Shown piece by piece: positions 58,729 to 64,000 of a DNA stretch of 64,000 nt. The position numbers were made by a program, and so were the translations under genes. The notes below the pieces were generated by a model that had not been told where the DNA came from, made no database searches, and worked only from the letters and a program-made list of their open reading frames with translations. Location: positions 124,001 through 188,000 of the forward strand of contig CANNZV010002291.1 in NCBI GenBank assembly GCA_947561585.1, given 5' to 3'. The first letter of the stretch is position 1. The number at the start of each line of letters is the position of its first letter. This DNA is from Caprella mutica (Eukaryota > Arthropoda > Malacostraca > Amphipoda > Caprellidae).

Positions 58729-59654
58729 GTGAGTTACTTTGTTATATTAATAATTATTCCCACTACAGTAGAACTCATCTATTATGAACATCAACTAGGA
58801 CCCAAAAAAATAAAACCAAATTTTAACTCGTATATCTTATCAACTATAGAAGGTACAGTTTTCTTTCATGTTAAATTTTGTTTATCTAACCCTTCTCCAT
58901 CCACAGATAAATTTTCATAATTTTTTAATCATTTCAGTGAATTTAACAACGACTTAATTGATGCGCGGTTTAAATGTAAGAAAATTGACATTGAAGTAAG
59001 GTCAAACACTAAAAATATCTTTATTAGACAAAATCCTCATTAATAAAAACAAATTTAATTTTAGGTTTTAAGAATATTCATATAACTATTCTTTTTCATA
59101 AATATATTTACAAACTGGACCTGTTTAAGTAAAAATAGGAAAGCACAAGTTTAAGTTTACTGAATAAAATTGATTTTGTCCTTAGCTTGTTAAAATTGAA
59201 ACCTGTGCCGTCAAAATACACGAGATTTTAAAGGAAAAAGAAAGAACAAACAGTGATTGAAATAATACATTCATTGTCTGATATTCTTCTTAAACATTAC
59301 TGGGAACTTTTTTTAGCGAGATCAGTAATAAAAAGCTTGAATCTTGAAAGAATCCTTGGGGTCTTGAGTTTAAATTGCCTCTGGAAAATAGAAGAAAAAC
59401 CTCTTAAGCAAGTCAACTATTTGAAAATTTAAATCCTTTTAGAAAAGATACTCTATGAATACAGATACCAGGGAATGTGTTGTTGTAGTTGTTGTTGTTG
59501 TTGTTCATTTTCTTATTATCTCCGTAAACATTAGTTTTCGCCAGAGAAAAGAAAAGAAATTGAGAAACTAAGAGAAAAATAAATAAAATATAAATTTTGA
59601 AAACCGTAGATTTGATAGAAAATGATAGAAAATATTGAATACCGAAATACTTTG
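58729..59654. other. probable intron and spacer
   Basis: AT-rich. A TGT/TTG trinucleotide run lies at about 59477-59503. The open frame of the preceding exon continues to 58920 but loses coding character after the donor. Confidence 0.45.
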
Positions 59655-59965
59655 TCTGTACAGGAAGGTCAAATAATATTACACTAGGAAAGATCTCTTA
59701 CGATGAAAAACAATCATATAAAATCTATTTACAGTTAATACAAATAGTATTCCACTAGTGATTAACTCTTACGGTGAAGAACATTATTCAATGTCTATTT
59801 ACAGGCATTACAAATAGTATTTCACAATAAATGAACTCTTACGGTGAAGAACATTCACACATTATCTATTTACAGTCAATACAAATATTATTCCACTAGG
59901 AATGAACTTTTATGGTAAAAAACATTCATACAATTTATATTTGCAGTCAATAAAAATTATTTTAA
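59655..59965 (+). repeat. 71-bp dispersed satellite, locus 3
   Basis: Four to five diverged copies of the 71-bp unit (TATTCCACTAGTGATTAACT, ACGGTGAAGAACATT), same orientation as locus 1. Confidence 0.9.
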
Positions 59966-60185
59966 TGTGTAATGAGGTGCCGTACTCATTCCATGCTTCA
60001 TTCTGGTTCAATCCATTCAGATTTCTCACTCACTTCTTACCAAGTCAAGTAGTTATTGATGGTAAAAGATTTCAATTCAGAGGAATGATGGCGAAGAATT
60101 GCTGAGGCAAAAACTGCACAAATTGTTAGCCGTGGGCAGGAAAATATTTCTTAGTCGTTAGACCAGGCGAGGACGTGACTGGAAT
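59966..60185 (+). pseudogene. possible FLYWCH/MULE-type fragment
   Basis: GTTATTGATGGTAAAAGATT at about 60050 encodes VVIDGKRFQFRG, followed in a shifted frame by WRRIAEAKTAQIVSRGQENI. The layout (I-D-G-x-R-F, then W-R-x about 10 residues on) resembles a FLYWCH zinc finger as found in Mutator-like transposons, but the expected cysteines are absent. Tentative relic. Confidence 0.2.
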
Positions 60186-60199
60186 CAAATTATGGCAGA

Positions 60200-60385
60200 G
60201 AATCTTCCAATTTGGAGGTAATTCTGACCAATACTTCGGAACATTCAGACTGTGGTAAAGAAAGTATAGACTTGGGTATATTCAGACTACGGTAATGAAG
60301 TATAGACTTGGGTACATTCAGACTGCGGTAAAGAAGTATAGACTTGGATACATTCATACTGCGGTGATGGAAAGTATAGACTACT
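60200..60385. repeat. 36-40-bp tandem array
   Basis: About four to five copies of ACATTCAGACTGCGGTAAAG, AAGTATAGACTTGGGT. The 71-codon minus frame is an artefact. Confidence 0.85.
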
Positions 60386-60491
60386 TCATTTATCATGTCT
60401 ACCAAATATATTTTTTCTAATAATTATCATTATATCCTTTTTCACTGTATGATCGTAAATGTGGATCCGATCGACAAATCAGCGGGATCCG

Positions 60492-60806
60492 GAAAATTGA
60501 TCGAAAGCAATTGACCGAAAACAATTTATCGAAAGCAATTGATCGAATAGAAAAATGATCAAATGGAAAATTGGTCGAATGGAAAATTGATTGAAAGGAA
60601 AATTGATCGAATGGAAAATTGATCGAAAGAAAAATTGATCGAAAGAAAAATTGATCGAATGGATAATTGATCGAAAGGAAAATTGGTCGAATGGAAAATT
60701 GATCGAAAGAAAAATTGATCGAAAGAAAAATTGATCGAATGGATAATTGATCGAAAGGAAAATTGGTCGAATGGAAAATTGATCTAAAGGAAAATTGACC
60801 GAACAC
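60492..60806. repeat. 16-bp foldback-type arm (GGAAAATTGATCGAAT)
   Basis: About 20 units of GAAAATTGATCGAAAG / GAATGGAAAATTGATC at 16-bp spacing, starting with diverged CAATTGACCGAAAAC units. Unit style matches the other foldback arms, but the inverted partner is not visible within the window. It opens a Phe/Ser/Ile-rich 130-codon minus frame that is not a gene. Confidence 0.85.
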
Positions 60807-61189
60807 CAATCAAAGATAACACGTTGTTTTTTGTAAAGGAAAACACTGGCGCTCTAAAAGGGATAGTAAGCCTTAGCACTGCTATTAGTAGACTATTAGC
60901 AATAATAGACACTGGTAATAGTAGAATAAATTGCATCTCATTTTAACAGCTATCAGGAATGTAAACAATAACAATTCGCTGCCCCTTCCCTGCAGATGCG
61001 GTGAACTTTGGACTTAGAACCAATTATTATATTAATATATTTTACGGTTGTTAGTTACATAATTTTATAAGACGAATGAATTCTGGTGTGCATACAACTA
61101 ATTACTAATACATTTTCAATAGAAAAAATGAATTTTTTCAAAAAAGTTAACTATACCCCTTTACTATATGGAAAGTGAATTTATGAATA
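60807..61189. other. spacer with possible terminal exon
   Basis: At 61014 a strong plus-strand acceptor (GCCCCTTCCCTGCAG) is followed by an open frame AVNFGLRTNYYINIFYGC and a stop. Too short to call. Confidence 0.25.
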
Positions 61190-61570
61190 GAGAAAACGAG
61201 TGTGCAATACAGTTTCTTGACTGATATTAAGTGTTTCTTGATTGAAAACAGTGTGTCCTAACGGAAATACAGTTTCTTGACTGATATATAGTGTTTCTTG
61301 ATTGAAAACAGTGTGTCCTAACGGAAATACAGGTTCTTTTCCTAACTGAAATACAGACCTTGACTGCAGAACAGTGTGCCAGAACAGTGTGTACTAAAAA
61401 CCGGTATGTCTTGACTGAAATACAGAGTGTCTTGACTGATTATACAGTGTGTCTTGACTGACGTGCAGTGTCTTGACTGAAATATATTGTGTCTTGACTG
61501 AAATACAGTGTGTCTTGACTGAAATACAGATTGTCTTGACTGAAATACAGTATGTCTTGATATACAGTGT
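61190..61570. repeat. 19-21-bp CTTGACTGAAATACAGTGTGT array, part 1
   Basis: Degenerate units of about 21 bp (CTTGACTGAAATACAGTGTGT) with a 60-bp duplication at 61208-61330. It continues at 62435-63090 beyond an insertion. Confidence 0.9.
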
Positions 61571-62434
61571 GACTTTATTTATTTATTTATTTCACAAAAA
61601 TGTTTCCTTCCAATTAGAATATACAACAATATTAATACAATAATATTTTGATACAATAATACTAAACTATTACACTATTACAGAGAGACATTTAAGGCCC
61701 TTTTTAAGCCGAAGCTTCTTGGGCAACCTACATAAAAAAAAGTTAAAATGAAAAATATCTACCTAAATTATATCGAATATGAAAAAGGTTTACTTTAATA
61801 TTTTAATTCAATCGAAAAAGAAAAAAGAAAATGAAAATATAGGAAATATAAAATCTACATAATTTTAAAGTGCACAGTATTCAACGACAGTATGGGTTAA
61901 TATATATATATTTTTTCCTTCGGAACAAAATTAATATCATACTGCTGTCGTGAAAAATAAATTTAAAACAAGGGACTGGAAGAAGCAGTCAAAAAGGAAA
62001 GTGGTTCAATGATTTCCAACTACAATTGGAGACAATGTACACGAAAGCAGAAAAGCTTTCAGAAAGAAAATAGAAAAAGAAGAGGAAAAAGAGGTGATAG
62101 TAAATGAAGCTCACCTACAAATTTTTTTTTTTTTTTTTTTGAGCTACTTACTTAAAGAACATAACCCTAACGCTATTTTCCAAAGCTGCAAGTAGCGTTA
62201 AAAATGAGGAGCATGGTAGATATGAAAAAAAAAAACGATAACACATAATCCAAATTTTCAACAGTTCGGAGCACAAGGGACGACACCCTTCTTCCTTTCA
62301 TTCACCACAGACAGCATCAGGATACAGCCCTTGGATGTCACCTGTAGGAAAGTACGCAGGAAAAATGAAAATAAAGTATAAAAATAGAAACTCTACCTAC
62401 CTACATTAAATGTTATGTGGAAAAAAAAAATTAT
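61571..62434 (-). mobile_element. probable retroelement 3' end inserted in the array
   Basis: The insert splits one tandem array. Read on the minus strand it ends in ATTTTTGTGAAATAAATAAA with further AAAT units, a LINE-like 3' tail. An upstream A-run (T at 62123-62141 on plus) may mark a second tail. The minus strand near 62350-62260 is open in two frames (VTSKGCILMLSVVNERKKGV and YFPTGDIQGLYPDAVCGE); neither is recognised. A target duplication is not clear. Confidence 0.5.
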
Positions 62435-63090
62435 GACTTGACTGATATAAATTAAGTGTGTCTTGCCTGAAATACAGTGTGACTTGACTGATATAAATTA
62501 AGTGTGTCTTGACTGAAATACAATGTGTCTTAATTGATATAGAGTGTGACTTGACTGATATACAGTGTGTCTTGACTGATATACATTGGCTGGGCTGAAA
62601 AAAAAGTGTTTTGACTGGAATATAATATCCTGGCTAAAATGTAATTTCTTGACTAGAATGTAATAAATTGACTAGAAAACAATTGATATACAGACTAAAA
62701 TACAATCTCTTGACCAGAATACATCTCTTGACTAGAATGCAGCCTAGACTAGAATTCAGCTCTTGACTAGATGCAGCTCTTGACCTGAATGTGATCTTTT
62801 GACAGTAATATTATCTCTTGTTTAGAATACAATATCTTGACTATAATGCAATATCTTGACTAGAATGCAACATCTTGACTATAATGAACTCTCTTGACTA
62901 GAATGCAATATCTTGACTAGAATGCAATATCTTGACTATAATGAACTCTCTTGACTATAATGCAATATCTTGACTAGAATGCAACATCTTGACTATAATG
63001 AACTCTCTTGAATGGAATGCAAAATCTTGACTAGAATCCAAACTATTGACTAGAATGCAATATCTTAACTATAAAACATCCTAGAACCTA
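62435..63090. repeat. 19-21-bp CTTGACT array, part 2
   Basis: Starts with 20-21-bp CTTGACTGATATACAGTGTGT units, then shifts to 19-bp CTTGACTAGAATGCAATAT / CTTGACTATAATGAACTCT units, with a higher-order alternation at 62810-63010. Confidence 0.9.
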
Positions 63091-63554
63091 CCATCTGTTT
63101 GATGCATTAAATTTCTAGCAAAAATTATAGATTTCAATATTCAATTGAATACTTTAACATTTTGTTGCATTTTATCACTTTGGTGATATTTCATATTTTA
63201 AATAACAGGGCAACTACTTAATTATCGTTCGCTAATAGTTACCATACAAGGAGCATTAACAAAAGTCATTCGCCAATCTGAATGTTGGAAATTTTGCTTA
63301 ACATATCATGACGTAGCACTCACTTTACGGTAACTGTAAGCCGTCGGCAATTTAGTCGTCACCCTATGTAGCTTGTAACATTTTTATTTATTGTCTTAAT
63401 CATATAAATATGATCTATTGGAAAAAATATTAACTTTAACGTCTCCATTCAAAAATGGTTGGGAATAAAAGAAATCTTATTTTTCAAAAGTGAATCTTTC
63501 CGAATTTAATATTCTGCAAACGCGACAGAAAATCTCTATTTTTACCTCTGAAGT
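63091..63554. other. AT-rich spacer
   Basis: Includes the 63325-63370 piece related to 56185-56280. No gene. Confidence 0.45.
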
Positions 63555-63835
63555 AGATTGTCTTTGTAGCGAATGAAATTGTCTCTCAAACAACCTGAAT
63601 TGTAGAGAATGAAATTGTCTCTCAAACAACCTGAATTGTAGCGAATGAAATTGTCTCTCAAACAACCTGAATTGTAGCGAATGAAATTGTCTCTCAAACA
63701 ACCTGAATTGTAGCGAATGAAATTGTCTCTCAAACAACCTGAATTGTAGCGAATGAAATTGTCTCTCAAACAACCTGTATTGTAGCGAATGAATTTGTCT
63801 GAAACAACCTGAATTGTAGCGAATAATGTCGCAAT
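63555..63835. repeat. 36-bp tandem array
   Basis: Eight copies of GAATGAAATTGTCTCTCAAA, CAACCTGAATTGTAGC. As 36 is a multiple of 3, two minus-strand frames of 110 and 129 codons stay open with a 12-residue period (RQFHSLQFRLFE and RDNFIRYNSGCL). Treated as repeat; the flanking residues show no gene. Confidence 0.95.
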
Positions 63836-64000
63836 AGAACACAAAGATATTTTTAGCAGAGTACAAAAGTCCAATTTATATTCGAACAGTTGTATTTAGG
63901 ATTCAAATGGTGTAATATAGCAATTAGGTTCGAATTATTTATAGCTAACTTTGATGAATCAAGATTCGAACTTTAAGGTCTATTTAGACAGGGCAATTTT

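Noticed and set aside
60417..60809. 130-codon minus-strand frame with FDQFSIRSI-type periodicity
   Set aside because: It is the 16-bp foldback-type arm translated; no other feature.
63477..63874. Two overlapping minus-strand frames with 12-residue repeats
   Set aside because: The 36-bp array keeps two frames open at once, as expected for any stop-free unit of a length divisible by three.

Overview
This is a window of an AT-rich, intron-bearing eukaryotic genome, almost certainly animal and most likely an arthropod. The pointers are a mariner-type element, hAT- and Harbinger-like elements, an I/Jockey-like LINE 3' end, a DUF4806-like processed relic, and small exons bounded by animal-type splice signals. 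There is no long intact ORF. Every long open frame lies inside a tandem array, so it is an artefact of an array whose repeat lacks stop codons. One assembly gap (159 N) lies at 37384-37542.

The window is dominated by tandem repeats and short non-autonomous transposons. Layout: a 32-bp array with 320-bp register (1-631); a 16-bp array of about 2.1 kb (3083-5205); TIR elements, including a Harbinger-like one with TAA duplications (7849-8671); a 42/84-bp array (9095-9962); a 71-bp array broken by another repeat (10018-11062); a 60-bp array (12050-12530); a non-autonomous hAT with exact 8-bp duplications (12934-15596); a TTAA element (16361-17586); two foldback-type elements side by side (18384-19398, 19811-20451); more hAT-like ends (21540-22460); a DUF4806-like relic (22590-23450); further TIR elements and a LINE fragment with exact 15-bp duplications (23882-29275). 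From 29.6 to 40.7 kb there are several exon-like stretches between arrays. The rest holds a 26-bp array (42233-43215), a large foldback with a tRNA-like sequence inside (44889-46355), a mariner copy (47949-48934), a second 71-bp locus, another foldback (51427-52145), a convincing cysteine-containing exon (58489-58728), a third 71-bp locus and several short-period arrays to the end.

Genes: I see no complete gene. The best exon candidates are 58489-58728 (+), 30553-30661 (+), 46353-46513 (-), 40070-40126 (-), 36288-36321 (-) and 35152-35310 (-). The last three may form the 3' end of one minus-strand gene whose final exon is open in two frames. A galactose-3-O-sulfotransferase-like fragment lies at 29670-29819 (-). 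All are read by eye from codon structure and splice signals; none is confirmed.

The most interesting pattern is a set of foldback-like elements and orphan arms. Their sequences differ, but the terminal arms are all built from degenerate 15-16-bp direct repeats sharing a loose skeleton (A/T run, then T, G, C/T, C). Two copies have clear 8-9-bp target duplications, which makes them real mobile units. The large 16-bp array at 3083-5205 and the 15-bp array beside the minus-strand terminal exon may be expanded arms of the same kind.
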